Below the pieces are notes generated by a model. That model was not told the DNA's origin, ran no database searches, and saw only the letters and a program-made list of their open reading frames with translations. A DNA stretch of 64,000 bases from Candidatus Woesearchaeota archaeon (GTDB lineage: Archaea; Nanobdellota; Nanobdellia; Woesearchaeales; GW2011-AR15): the NCBI GenBank assembly GCA_016935095.1, contig JAFGRO010000021.1:1-64000 (forward strand), read 5' to 3'. Below are positions 31,030 through 41,142 of this stretch, piece after piece. A program made the translations under genes and the position numbers. Position 1 is the stretch's first letter, and every line of letters starts with the position of its first letter.

Positions 31030-33039
31030 ATGGAAGTCTTACTTATTAATTCGCCAAGGCTCTTTTTTAAAAACACCTGTTTTTCTTTTACTGCACCGCC
31101 GTTGGGAATAAGCTATATAAACGGCTATTTGCATAAAAAAGGGATTGAATCAAGAATAATAGACTTAAATATCCTATTAATGGAAAATAATGAGCTTATG
31201 AATCTTTTCCAGGAAATTGACCCTAATCTTGATTTTAATGAGTTTTTTTTAAAAAAAGATAAGATAATTAAATCTGCTCTAGATTATTTTTTTTCTAAGA
31301 TAAGGATTAATTGTCCAGATAATGACCCAGCTATTATAGGGATAAGCATACTTGAAGCACAGTCATTAAAGATAATGATACCCTTCATTGAAAAACTGAA
31401 ATACAGATATCCAGAATCAAAAATAATTGTAGGAGGCAATTCGGCCCCTTTAATTGAAGATAAATATGTTCTTAATAAAACAATTGACTATATTATATTC
31501 AAAGAGGGTGAAAAAATATTTTATGAATTAATCAAAGCAATAGAAAACAAAAGAAGTATTTCCGGGATTCCTTCTATAAAATATCTTGACAACAGCTCAA
31601 TAAAAGAGAACAAATATTGCGGGGATTTTGATATAGCTGGGCAGGCAATAAAATTCAATGAACATGACATTGAAAAATACAGGTTTTTGAACCGGTTCTA
31701 TGAATCATTCAATGATATTTTTGTTACGCCAGTACTGCCATATTCTTTTTCAAAAGGATGCTCATTTAAATGCACTTTTTGCGGAGCTCCTTATGACAAT
31801 AGAAAGATCCAGCATAAAAATACTGAAAAAATTGTACAGGACATTGAATTTCTAAAACAAAAATACAAACAGAATTATTTTTATTTTTTTAACCAGCATC
31901 TCACTATTAATAAATCATTTATCAGTGAATTGTGCGACAGATTGATTGACTCAAAAACAGATATTCTGTGGTCTGATTCTATAAAGCCTCTTCCTTATTT
32001 ATCCCAAAAAATTTATTATAAATTAAGGGAAGCAGGATGCATCATGCTCAGCCATGGAATTGAAACAGGCTCTGAAAAGATAATGAAACTGATGAATAAA
32101 GGCCACTCTGTCAAGGATAATAAAAAAAACCTTAATTACTCGCATAAAGCAGGAATTTGGAATATGGCAAATTTCATGGTGGGATTCCCCACAGAAACAG
32201 AAAAAGAATTTAATGAAACTCTTGAGTTTATCAGAAAAAATTCAGAGCATATTGACTCTTTATTTGTGAATAAATTCAGGTTAGAAAAAAATTATATCAG
32301 ATATCATCCGGAAGAATTCGGGATAATGTCTCATGGAAATTTAGAGTTGAACAGCATTTCAAATGTAATGTTAGATGAATATGATGAGATTAAGGGTTTA
32401 TCATATAAAGAGATTATGAGATTAAATGATAAACGATATAATATAATCCATAGGTTAATAAAGCCTGAAGACAAATATAAACTTGATCTATTCTCCCACA
32501 GGATGATTTTCCCGTTGTATGATAATTTAATTGAAAAAGAGAAAGTCAGAGAATTCTACAGGGAAAATTATAATTTGATCAGCAGGTATGATAAAAGATA
32601 TTATTCTGTGTTTACTGGTGCTGTATCAAACCAGAAAATAAAAGGAAATTTAAATTACTGCAGTGCTGAAATTTTTAAAGAGACACCTAAAAAAGATATT
32701 TTTGAAGAACTCGCTAAAATTGCTGAACAGGGTTACAAAAGGCTTATCTTTACAGGAGGGGAGCCCCTGATAAGAAAGGATATATTTGAAATATTAAATA
32801 AAGCTAAAAAAATTGGCTTTGAATACATAATTGTAAAGACAAATGCAAGGATGCTCCAGTATAGATCTTTTTGTAAGAAATTATCACAGTATGTAGATGA
32901 GATTCTTGTCATCAGCCCTTCTGATAATGAAGAGGAGTATGATTCGATTTCAGGCATAAAAGGCTCTTTTATGCAGGCCAAACAGGGAATCGAAAACTGG
33001 AAAAACCTTGGAAAAAAAATAAGGCATTATTCTAAGTAA
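31030..33039 (+). CDS. B12-binding radical SAM protein with appended degenerate rSAM half-domain
   Basis: rSAM 'FSKGCSFKCTFCGAPYDNRK'; C-terminal 'LIFTGGEPLIRKDIFEILNKAKKIGFEYIIVKTNARMLQYRSFCKKLSQYVDEI' retains GGEP but lacks CxxxCxxC. Confidence 0.88.
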   Translation: MEVLLINSPRLFFKNTCFSFTAPPLGISYINGYLHKKGIESRIIDLNILLMENNELMNLFQEIDPNLDFNEFFLKKDKIIKSALDYFFSKIRINCPDNDPAIIGISILEAQSLKIMIPFIEKLKYRYPESKIIVGGNSAPLIEDKYVLNKTIDYIIFKEGEKIFYELIKAIENKRSISGIPSIKYLDNSSIKENKYCGDFDIAGQAIKFNEHDIEKYRFLNRFYESFNDIFVTPVLPYSFSKGCSFKCTFCGAPYDNRKIQHKNTEKIVQDIEFLKQKYKQNYFYFFNQHLTINKSFISELCDRLIDSKTDILWSDSIKPLPYLSQKIYYKLREAGCIMLSHGIETGSEKIMKLMNKGHSVKDNKKNLNYSHKAGIWNMANFMVGFPTETEKEFNETLEFIRKNSEHIDSLFVNKFRLEKNYIRYHPEEFGIMSHGNLELNSISNVMLDEYDEIKGLSYKEIMRLNDKRYNIIHRLIKPEDKYKLDLFSHRMIFPLYDNLIEKEKVREFYRENYNLISRYDKRYYSVFTGAVSNQKIKGNLNYCSAEIFKETPKKDIFEELAKIAEQGYKRLIFTGGEPLIRKDIFEILNKAKKIGFEYIIVKTNARMLQYRSFCKKLSQYVDEILVISPSDNEEEYDSISGIKGSFMQAKQGIENWKNLGKKIRHYSK

Positions 33040-33110
33040 ATTAAATTTTGAATAATAAGAGTGAAAAATTTTAGATAAACTATTTATAAATCCAGCAATT
33101 CTCCTTATTT

Positions 33111-35138
33111 ATGAAAGTTGCTCTTATTAATGCTCCTAGATTGTTTTTTAAAGATGAGGCTTTTTTATTGACACCGCCGCCGATAGGCCTTGCCAGAATA
33201 TATGGCTACTTAAAAAAAAAAAAAATCAATACTTCTTTTTTTGACCTTAACACGATGTTGATGAAGAAAAAAGAGCTGTTTCTTGAATTCAGCAGGATAA
33301 GGGCAGATATTGATATTGAAGAATTCTGTAAGAAACACATTGAATTGATTGAAAAATCATTAGAATATTTCCTTTCTGAAATAAAAATCAAAAAGTATGA
33401 TATTGCTGGCATAAGCATTCTTGAAAATAATTCAATGAAACTGATTGTTCCATTCCTCAGAAAAATAAAAAAGATAAATCCCTGCATTAAGACTGTAATA
33501 GGTACTTTATTCATAGATTCAATAAAAAAAGAATATTTTTCTGAAGGCATAGTTGATTTCATAGTTAACGGAGAAGGTGAAGATATATTATATTCCATTA
33601 TAAACTCAGTAAAAGATAATAAAAATCAAAAAGATAATAAGATTCAATATGAAATTCCTTCAATCATTTATCTTGATGGACAAAAGCTAATTCAAACAAA
33701 AAAAAGCAACAGCAATATTTTTTTTAAACAGGTAATTGAATATGATAAAAAAAATCTAGATGAATACAGGTTTTTAAATAATGAATATAATATGTTCAAT
33801 GATTTTTTCAATACGCCTTTATTAGCATATATTCCTTCAAAAGGATGTGAATTTAAATGCACTTTCTGCAGCACTTCTGATGATAACCGCATGAGTATAA
33901 ACACTCCTGAAAAAATTGTGGATGATCTGTTTCAGCTTGTAAAAAAGTATAGTTACAAATATTTTTATTTTTATGACCATCATATCTCAATATCACGTAA
34001 ATTTCTAAATGAATTATGTGATAATATTATTGACAGGAGATTAGATATTCTATGGAGCGATGCAATAAAACCCCTTGGATTTTTAACACAGGAAATTTAT
34101 TATAAATTAAGGAAAGCAGGATGCATCAAATTAAGTTTCGGGATTGAGACCGGCTCTGAAAAGATAATGAGACTTATGAATAAAGGACATTCAGTAAAAG
34201 ATTGTGAAAAAAACCTAAGATTTGCGCATAATGCAGGCATCTGGACTGAAGCCTTTTTTATTACAGGATTTCCTAGAGAAGGAAAAAAAGAGTTTAATGA
34301 AACTCTTGAATTTATCAGGAGAAACATAAAATATATTGACTCTACTCCCTCTGGAAAATTTATGTTAACCCGTAATACTGATATTTTTAACAACCCTGAA
34401 AAATACGGAATAAGAATCATAAACAAAGAAAAAGATATTCCTTCAATGGTCGGCACATACATAAAGTATGAAGATTTAAAGGGTGTTTCTTTTGAAGAAC
34501 TGCAAAAGATAAATGAAACCCGGGCTCAGATATTAAATGCTTTTTTCAATAAATTAAAAAAATCAGATATTAACATGTCTTTTCCCAGAACTTTGCTTTT
34601 TCCGTTATATGATTATCTGGAATCAAAAGAAAAAGTAAGAATCTTTTTAGAAGGAAATCATGAATTAATTGGAAGAGAAAAACCTGGTTATTTCTCTTTG
34701 TTTACAGGAGCCCAGTCCAACCAGAAAATGAAAGGCAACCTTCATGAATGCAGTATTAAAGAATTCAGAAACATTAAATTAAAAAAAATAATTATAAAAC
34801 TTGAGGAGATTTATAATGAAGGATATAGAAAACTTATTGTTTTTGGAGGAGAACCTTTAATCAGAAAAGACTTATTTGAAATACTCTCAGAAGCAAAAAA
34901 GATCGGGTTTGAGTATATTATTATAAAGACAAATGCAAGGATGCTGCAGTATAGATCTTTTTGTAAGAAATTATCACAGTATGTAGATGAGATTCTTGTT
35001 ATCAGCCCTTCTGATAATGAAAATGAGTATGATTTGATATCCGGCATAAACGGCTCTTTTTTACAGGCTAAACTGGGAATCGAAAACTGGAAAAAGCTTG
35101 GAAAAAAGACAAGGTATTATTCTACTGAAAAACAATAG
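33111..35138 (+). CDS. B12-binding radical SAM protein with appended degenerate rSAM half-domain (tandem paralogue)
   Basis: rSAM 'PSKGCEFKCTFCSTSDDNR'; same architecture as 31030..33039 and near-identical 3' end. Confidence 0.88.
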   Translation: MKVALINAPRLFFKDEAFLLTPPPIGLARIYGYLKKKKINTSFFDLNTMLMKKKELFLEFSRIRADIDIEEFCKKHIELIEKSLEYFLSEIKIKKYDIAGISILENNSMKLIVPFLRKIKKINPCIKTVIGTLFIDSIKKEYFSEGIVDFIVNGEGEDILYSIINSVKDNKNQKDNKIQYEIPSIIYLDGQKLIQTKKSNSNIFFKQVIEYDKKNLDEYRFLNNEYNMFNDFFNTPLLAYIPSKGCEFKCTFCSTSDDNRMSINTPEKIVDDLFQLVKKYSYKYFYFYDHHISISRKFLNELCDNIIDRRLDILWSDAIKPLGFLTQEIYYKLRKAGCIKLSFGIETGSEKIMRLMNKGHSVKDCEKNLRFAHNAGIWTEAFFITGFPREGKKEFNETLEFIRRNIKYIDSTPSGKFMLTRNTDIFNNPEKYGIRIINKEKDIPSMVGTYIKYEDLKGVSFEELQKINETRAQILNAFFNKLKKSDINMSFPRTLLFPLYDYLESKEKVRIFLEGNHELIGREKPGYFSLFTGAQSNQKMKGNLHECSIKEFRNIKLKKIIIKLEEIYNEGYRKLIVFGGEPLIRKDLFEILSEAKKIGFEYIIIKTNARMLQYRSFCKKLSQYVDEILVISPSDNENEYDLISGINGSFLQAKLGIENWKKLGKKTRYYSTEKQ

Positions 35139-35145
35139 CTGAAAT

Positions 35146-36945
35146 TCAGCATATGTATCTTATCAAAGAAAAAGGCCGGTTTTCCAACGGGCTTTCAAAA
35201 TCAATTGATTTTATGCATTCTTTAAATATATTGTCCATTTTTTCTATATCCGCCTTAAACAAATTTTCACTATTATAATCTCTTTCTGTGTAATATTTTT
35301 CATCATAAAAATAAAAGCATTTGCCTTTTTTATCATATCTTTCAAGATTTTCATAAAATTCAGGAGGAATACCAAAATAAACTGAGTTTTTCTGCAGACT
35401 ATAATAATAATCCAGTACCGGCTGGCCGACAGAGATTTTAATAATTTCACATGATTCATTTATAAGTATATTTTCAGTAAGAATATTAAGCTCATCAACA
35501 GTTGGATTCCAAACAGATAATCTATCTAAAGAAAGCCCAGGAGATGTAAAAAAAGCAATTAAAAAAAATAAAAAGACAGCTGAAAATTTAACAGAATTAA
35601 TAATTGTATAGGAGTATTTATTAAAGATTCTTTCAATCAAAAATAATATCATATAATACACAATAATAATCTCACAGAAGATATGCTGGGCATAGTATTT
35701 CCATGATTCACGAAATCCTTCCATTGTAAAGAACAATTCAAAAACAATATAGATTAGATTATAAAAAACAAAGATAAAAATAAGGTTATTAACATTAAAT
35801 TTATTGCTCTTTTTACTATTTGTGATTAATCTGAAAATAAGAAATAAAAACAAAATTGCAGAAAATGCCACTCCAAAATAAGTGAACAGTGAAACATACC
35901 CTGAAGATAAGCTCAAGTCTTTATTTGCAATAACATTATATTTAAAGATATAAAAGGATTTGCCTATAAATGAAAAAAGCCTGTTTTCCCCGAGCTCATT
36001 ATTTCTAAATAAAAGAAAGTCAAACTCCTGGACTGTAAACAGTTTCACCAGCGCCATTGAAATTAAAATCAAAATAATCATGGTAAGAGCAATTATCTTT
36101 CTTCTTTTTCCTGTGTGTTTTAAGAAAACACTGAAATATGCAAGATATGCCATTGCAAATAAAAATGCAAGCTCATACCTATAATAAGCAGCCAGGATAA
36201 GCGAGATATTTGATAATATAAACAAAGACAAGTCTTTTTCTTTAATAAATAATAATAAGAACAACATAGAGGAATATGCAAAAAACATAGCGCCTATTGA
36301 ATATTCAATTGAATGCATATTAAACTGTATCCATTTAGATGAGATAAAGGTCATATATACAACCAGGCTTATCCAGGTCTGCTTAAAAATAATTTTTGAA
36401 AGAAAGAAGATTACCAACAGAAGAAAAACAGAAAGGATTTTATTAAAAAATAATACTGTGAAAGGTGTTACTCTGAATTGAAAAAATTCCTGAAGTACAG
36501 AAAATATTATAGTTGAGTAAGTCCTGGGCATAGACTGAAATGCTCTAAATATATCTCCTATAAAAACATTTCCGAGAATATGAGTTAGGTTAACAAATCT
36601 GCCGAAAAATGAACCATGCATTAAGTAAAATACAAAAAAGACCGAAAAAAGTAAAATAAAAACAAAATAAAAGATATTGTGTTTATCAAACCATGCAGGT
36701 TCTTTTTTTGTAATCTTTTTTATCATATATCTAAAAAAAAGAAAGAAAAAAAGAAGGAACATGCATAAAAAGATAATGCTGTTCAGGATTATATAAAGAG
36801 GAGAAAAGGATATCATGTTATTAATGTCTTTAAATATTATTAAAAAAAGATAAGCCGAAAAATAAACCAAAGGATAAATAAATTTTTGTATCAGGATTAT
36901 AAATCTGTTTGCCACACCGCTTAAAAAAAATCTTAATGATTTCAT
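35146..36945 (-). CDS. Multi-pass membrane GT39-like protein (paralogue of 27757..29526)
   Basis: C-terminal 'VYFGIPPEFYENLERYDKKGKCFYFYDEKYYTERDYN' matches 27757..29526. Confidence 0.6.
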   Translation of the reverse strand: MKSLRFFLSGVANRFIILIQKFIYPLVYFSAYLFLIIFKDINNMISFSPLYIILNSIIFLCMFLLFFFLFFRYMIKKITKKEPAWFDKHNIFYFVFILLFSVFFVFYLMHGSFFGRFVNLTHILGNVFIGDIFRAFQSMPRTYSTIIFSVLQEFFQFRVTPFTVLFFNKILSVFLLLVIFFLSKIIFKQTWISLVVYMTFISSKWIQFNMHSIEYSIGAMFFAYSSMLFLLLFIKEKDLSLFILSNISLILAAYYRYELAFLFAMAYLAYFSVFLKHTGKRRKIIALTMIILILISMALVKLFTVQEFDFLLFRNNELGENRLFSFIGKSFYIFKYNVIANKDLSLSSGYVSLFTYFGVAFSAILFLFLIFRLITNSKKSNKFNVNNLIFIFVFYNLIYIVFELFFTMEGFRESWKYYAQHIFCEIIIVYYMILFLIERIFNKYSYTIINSVKFSAVFLFFLIAFFTSPGLSLDRLSVWNPTVDELNILTENILINESCEIIKISVGQPVLDYYYSLQKNSVYFGIPPEFYENLERYDKKGKCFYFYDEKYYTERDYNSENLFKADIEKMDNIFKECIKSIDFESPLENRPFSLIRYIC

Positions 36946-39371
36946 TTGTTATTCAAAATATGTTGAGGAATATATTTTTTTCCAACAAAAAACAATAAGT
37001 AAGGATATAGTTTTTTCTCATCATTTGCTTTAAAAATAACCTTTTCTCCTGTTACCTCAATTATATCAAGAAGTTCCAAGGCTTTTATCGCATAGGGGAA
37101 ATCATCAGCAATATCCTTGCCGTACATGTTTTTATAGTCTTTCCTTATTACAGAAAAATGCTCATAGGCAGAATGGGTTATAAATTTCACTTTAGCATAA
37201 TGCGGGGCAAATAAATGTATAGAATAAAAGAAATCTTTTTTATCAGGAGGAAAATTTTTACAGAACATGCTGTCTTTATTGTTTTTGTGCACGATTATAT
37301 ATCTAAATAAATTATTAATACATCCTTCCCCATAAAATCCAAGGGCAAAATTTGAATACGGCTCTGTCCTGTAATTTGTGTAAACATATTTAATTTTTCT
37401 CGGAGTCTGATTTTTAAGACAAAAATCCATCGGATGCACATAACTTAATTTAGAAGGGTCATCAAAATGAGTAAAATTATGTTTGTCTGATATTACAGGG
37501 ATTTCTTTAACAACAGCATCAAATAAAGGATAATAAAAATCAAGGAAATTCTTGAGCTTTCCATCATATCTCTTTTTAATATAATTATCATTGGTCTTGA
37601 TAGGGTAAAGCGATATTATGCTTGGCTTCATCTTAAGGATTTCCTCAAAAGTGTAAAGAAAATCTTTTGGAGAATCGCCTTTTAATCCAAGCAGGAGATC
37701 AACATTAAGATAGCCTATTTTTGTTTTTTTGAAATCAGAGATTGTCTTTTTTACTTTTTCAATTGTCTGATAGGGCCTGTTGTTTTTTTTAAGGACACTA
37801 GGGGATAGAGACTGCACGCCAATAGACAGTTTATTAAAACCAAAATTATCAATAATCTTCAGTTTTTCAAATGTGGTTGTATTCGGATTGAATTCTATGC
37901 CTCTTTCTGCATATTCATCAAATTCAAAATACCTGTAAATTGAGCTGATGTATTTTTTTAACTGGTCCTCCGACATTAAGCTTGGAGTGCCTCCTCCAAG
38001 AGACAATGCCTTGAATTTCAGTCCTTTAAACAGAGGCGAAAATAATTTCATGTCCTTGATTAAATAATCAATATAATCATCAATCTGTTTCCTGTCCTGC
38101 AAAGTTGTAGATGGATAAACACAATATGCGCATGTTGACTGGCAGAAGGGAAAATGAATATAAAAAGCAAGAAGATCAGGCTCAAGTCCTTTTTTCACCT
38201 TATCTGTAAATATCTTCCACCCCGTATATACAAATGACTTGTTTTTTAAGCCGATATTATTCATTAAAAAAAAGCTGTAAGTATCATATATATTATTTTT
38301 ATTCGGCTTATTCTTAATTGCCGTTTTAAATAATTCCAAATCTTTAATAACCTTATCATGAAATGAACCTGATTTCAATATATTATTATTTCCATGATTA
38401 TTTTCAGGAAGTCTGACTCCGGTATTATTCATTCTGGTCAGGATATCCTCTACTTCAATAAACACAGGATAAACTTCAGTTACTCCATGTACAGCAGCAT
38501 AATTCGGATTTATACCTGGGCATATATCTCTCAAAGTGCAGTGCCTGCATGCCTCTGCCTGAATATATTGCTTTTTTTCTTCAATCATTAAATTGTTTAT
38601 ATCCTCTGTGTCTTCTTTTGCAAAGTATGTTAAACGTTTTTCCTTTAAGCCTGAAAGCCTTACCTCTGTAGAAAATTCCTCAATTCCTGTCATATAGCAC
38701 AATGGAACTCTCTCAAGCCTGAAAGTAAGATTATTCTTTTTAATATAATCAATTGTTTCCCTGATATAACGCTCTGTCTCGGCTAATCCTGGCACAATCC
38801 ACTTGTTTTTTTTAGCGCGGCCGGCAGGATCTACAAAATTAAAACTAAAATGGGTTATATTAGGGAAATGTTTTCTTATAAACATAACATGGTTTTTCAG
38901 TTTTTTATAATTTAATTCATTAATGACAATCGTCATAAAAACATTAACATCATAATCAAGGACATTTTCTAAGCCCTGTAAAATTTTCTCATAATTATCT
39001 TTAGTAGAGAGTCTGTTGCAGACTTCTTTTTCATATGAATGAAATGAAAGGTTAAATTTTACATTGCCGTATGTTTTTATTTTTTTAACAAATTCCTGAG
39101 TCAAGTTAACACAGTTTGACTGGATTGTAATTTCTATGAAATCCTGTTTTTTAGCGAAATCAATTATCTTAAAAAGATCAGGATGAATAGTTGGTTCCCC
39201 TCCTGTAATAAAGAGGTCATTTGTTCCAAGTTTCCTCAATTTAATTATTCTTCTTTTTATTTCATCTAAACTAGGGTTATCCGGAGGCCCTTCCGGCACT
39301 GAGCAGAATATGCACTCCTGGTTGCATTCAGTGCTTATCTGCAGTCTTCCCGGTATGTGTCTGTATGTCAT
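36942..39371 (-). CDS. Bifunctional radical SAM fusion: N-terminal rSAM plus C-terminal HemN/CPO-like rSAM
   Basis: N-term 'STECNQECIFCSVPEG...LFITGGEPTIHPDL'; C-term 'FYIHFPFCQSTCAYCVYPSTTL...LSLGGGTPSLM...LSIGVQSLSPSVLKKNNRPY'. Confidence 0.9.
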   Translation of the reverse strand: MTYRHIPGRLQISTECNQECIFCSVPEGPPDNPSLDEIKRRIIKLRKLGTNDLFITGGEPTIHPDLFKIIDFAKKQDFIEITIQSNCVNLTQEFVKKIKTYGNVKFNLSFHSYEKEVCNRLSTKDNYEKILQGLENVLDYDVNVFMTIVINELNYKKLKNHVMFIRKHFPNITHFSFNFVDPAGRAKKNKWIVPGLAETERYIRETIDYIKKNNLTFRLERVPLCYMTGIEEFSTEVRLSGLKEKRLTYFAKEDTEDINNLMIEEKKQYIQAEACRHCTLRDICPGINPNYAAVHGVTEVYPVFIEVEDILTRMNNTGVRLPENNHGNNNILKSGSFHDKVIKDLELFKTAIKNKPNKNNIYDTYSFFLMNNIGLKNKSFVYTGWKIFTDKVKKGLEPDLLAFYIHFPFCQSTCAYCVYPSTTLQDRKQIDDYIDYLIKDMKLFSPLFKGLKFKALSLGGGTPSLMSEDQLKKYISSIYRYFEFDEYAERGIEFNPNTTTFEKLKIIDNFGFNKLSIGVQSLSPSVLKKNNRPYQTIEKVKKTISDFKKTKIGYLNVDLLLGLKGDSPKDFLYTFEEILKMKPSIISLYPIKTNDNYIKKRYDGKLKNFLDFYYPLFDAVVKEIPVISDKHNFTHFDDPSKLSYVHPMDFCLKNQTPRKIKYVYTNYRTEPYSNFALGFYGEGCINNLFRYIIVHKNNKDSMFCKNFPPDKKDFFYSIHLFAPHYAKVKFITHSAYEHFSVIRKDYKNMYGKDIADDFPYAIKALELLDIIEVTGEKVIFKANDEKKLYPYLLFFVGKKYIPQHILNNK

Positions 39372-40231
39372 TTTAGTGGTTTTAAATTACCTATCCCGAA
39401 TCTTTTTATATCATTTAAAAAAAAACCCTCACACTTATAAGATAAAGAGCAGCTCCTGCACATTGGAACCTTGACCTTGGGCTTTTCATGCTTAAAAGCA
39501 TTTTTAGGCATATTAATAAATTCATAATCTCTTCCAAAAACACAATAAGGGATATCATTAAATGAAATATTAGGGATATTATTTTTTATTTTAAACTCAA
39601 TTAATTCTCTCAGGTATTTTCCTAATTCTGCATAAGGCACACAGAAGGAGTAGCTTTTTACATCAGGATATAAGTGAGCCACATCAATGCCGAAATTTAC
39701 CGGATTAAAGCTCATTGCTAATTTTAAAATCCCTATCAAATCCTCCTTGTTTTGCTGTACCACAACTGTAAGCAATCTTAACTGGGATTTTCCTGCCTCA
39801 TTTATTAATTTAATCCCTCTTATTGCCTCATCAAAACTTCCTATAGCTTGAGTTACAGAATCATGTATCTCTGCATTTGATCCATATACCGGAATCCTGA
39901 AAGAAGTAACTCCTGCATCAATTAATTCAATTATTAAGCCTGAATTTTGACTTATTCTTCCGTGGGTGCATAATAATATTTGCTTAAATCCAATTTTTTT
40001 AATATATTTTATCATCGGCACTAATTTGTCATATTCAAGAGCATCATTTCCTGAAATATTTATATTTTCACAGCCCTGTTTTTTGTATTTAATAAGCTTT
40101 TTTGCAATAATAATTTCCTGATTTCTGATTCCTTCCGCTGTCAGCGGCCGTGTATATGTGTTCAGGCAAAAAACACACCTGTTTTTACAGCCGGGACTGA
40201 TAATAATTACACCTGTTTTAGGTTCAGCCAT
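39368..40231 (-). CDS. Radical SAM protein
   Basis: 'ISPGCKNRCVFCLNTYTRPL'; C-terminal 'CRSCSLSYKCEGFF'. Confidence 0.88.
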   Translation of the reverse strand: MAEPKTGVIIISPGCKNRCVFCLNTYTRPLTAEGIRNQEIIIAKKLIKYKKQGCENINISGNDALEYDKLVPMIKYIKKIGFKQILLCTHGRISQNSGLIIELIDAGVTSFRIPVYGSNAEIHDSVTQAIGSFDEAIRGIKLINEAGKSQLRLLTVVVQQNKEDLIGILKLAMSFNPVNFGIDVAHLYPDVKSYSFCVPYAELGKYLRELIEFKIKNNIPNISFNDIPYCVFGRDYEFINMPKNAFKHEKPKVKVPMCRSCSLSYKCEGFFLNDIKRFGIGNLKPLK

Positions 40232-41111
40232 TTTTCATATCCTCTTTAATAAAACAGAAGATTTCCTCATCTCCAAACTGTTCTATATAAGCTCTCCAGA
40301 CACCATCGCACATTTTATTATATTCACATCCTGAACATTTTCCCGGTTTAATTTTTGACTGTGTATAATAATCCTTATTGTCTTCCGGTTGCTTCAAGTC
40401 TGAAACCCAGTTTATAAAATCCTTTGCTATGCACAAGGGAAAATTCTCAATATATAAATTCTGAAAATCAAGCTCTTTTGCTTTTTCAAATGATTTTTTA
40501 ATAAAAGGCATTACCTCTGTATAAGAGACTGCCATTGTTGATCTGCCATCTTTTACACTTTCTCCTATTGGGTTCATAAATGCCAGCTGTATATAATTAA
40601 CACCTGTTTTTACCAAATGTTCAACAATAGCCGGCAAAGCCCGGTAATTAAGTCTGTGCACAACAGTATTAATATGGACTTTCTTATTGTGTTTAATAAT
40701 ATTTTTAATGCCTTTATTAACCAGTTCAAAAGAACCTTTTCTCCTGGAAACTGCATCATATCCTTTTTTATCCGGCGCAAAATAAGATACCTGGAAGACA
40801 TCCACACCAAGATTAATTAATTTTTTTACAAAATTTTCATAAGACATCAATAATGCATTGGTTGCAATTGAAATCCTGCTGTATTCACATGTTTTTTTTG
40901 CATATCCTATTATTTCAAACAGCCTTTTATGAATAGTCGGTTCACCCCCTGTAATAATCATGGAATCAAATTTCTTCCTGTTTTTTTTAATTCCGGCTAA
41001 AATTTCATTAAAATCAGGATCAGGCAAATTTCTCTTTTCCTGCGTATCACCGCAAAACAGACAGTTCATATTGCACTTGTGGTTCAATTCCAAAATATAA
41101 TGGCCTGTCAT
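40224..41111 (-). CDS. Radical SAM protein
   Basis: 'LNHKCNMNCLFCGDTQEKR', 'MIITGGEPTIHKRLFEIIGYAK'; C-terminal 'CSGCEYNKMCDGVW'. Confidence 0.9.
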   Translation of the reverse strand: MTGHYILELNHKCNMNCLFCGDTQEKRNLPDPDFNEILAGIKKNRKKFDSMIITGGEPTIHKRLFEIIGYAKKTCEYSRISIATNALLMSYENFVKKLINLGVDVFQVSYFAPDKKGYDAVSRRKGSFELVNKGIKNIIKHNKKVHINTVVHRLNYRALPAIVEHLVKTGVNYIQLAFMNPIGESVKDGRSTMAVSYTEVMPFIKKSFEKAKELDFQNLYIENFPLCIAKDFINWVSDLKQPEDNKDYYTQSKIKPGKCSGCEYNKMCDGVWRAYIEQFGDEEIFCFIKEDMKNG

Positions 41112-41142
41112 TTTTTAATCTGAAAATATTATTTAATTAATG

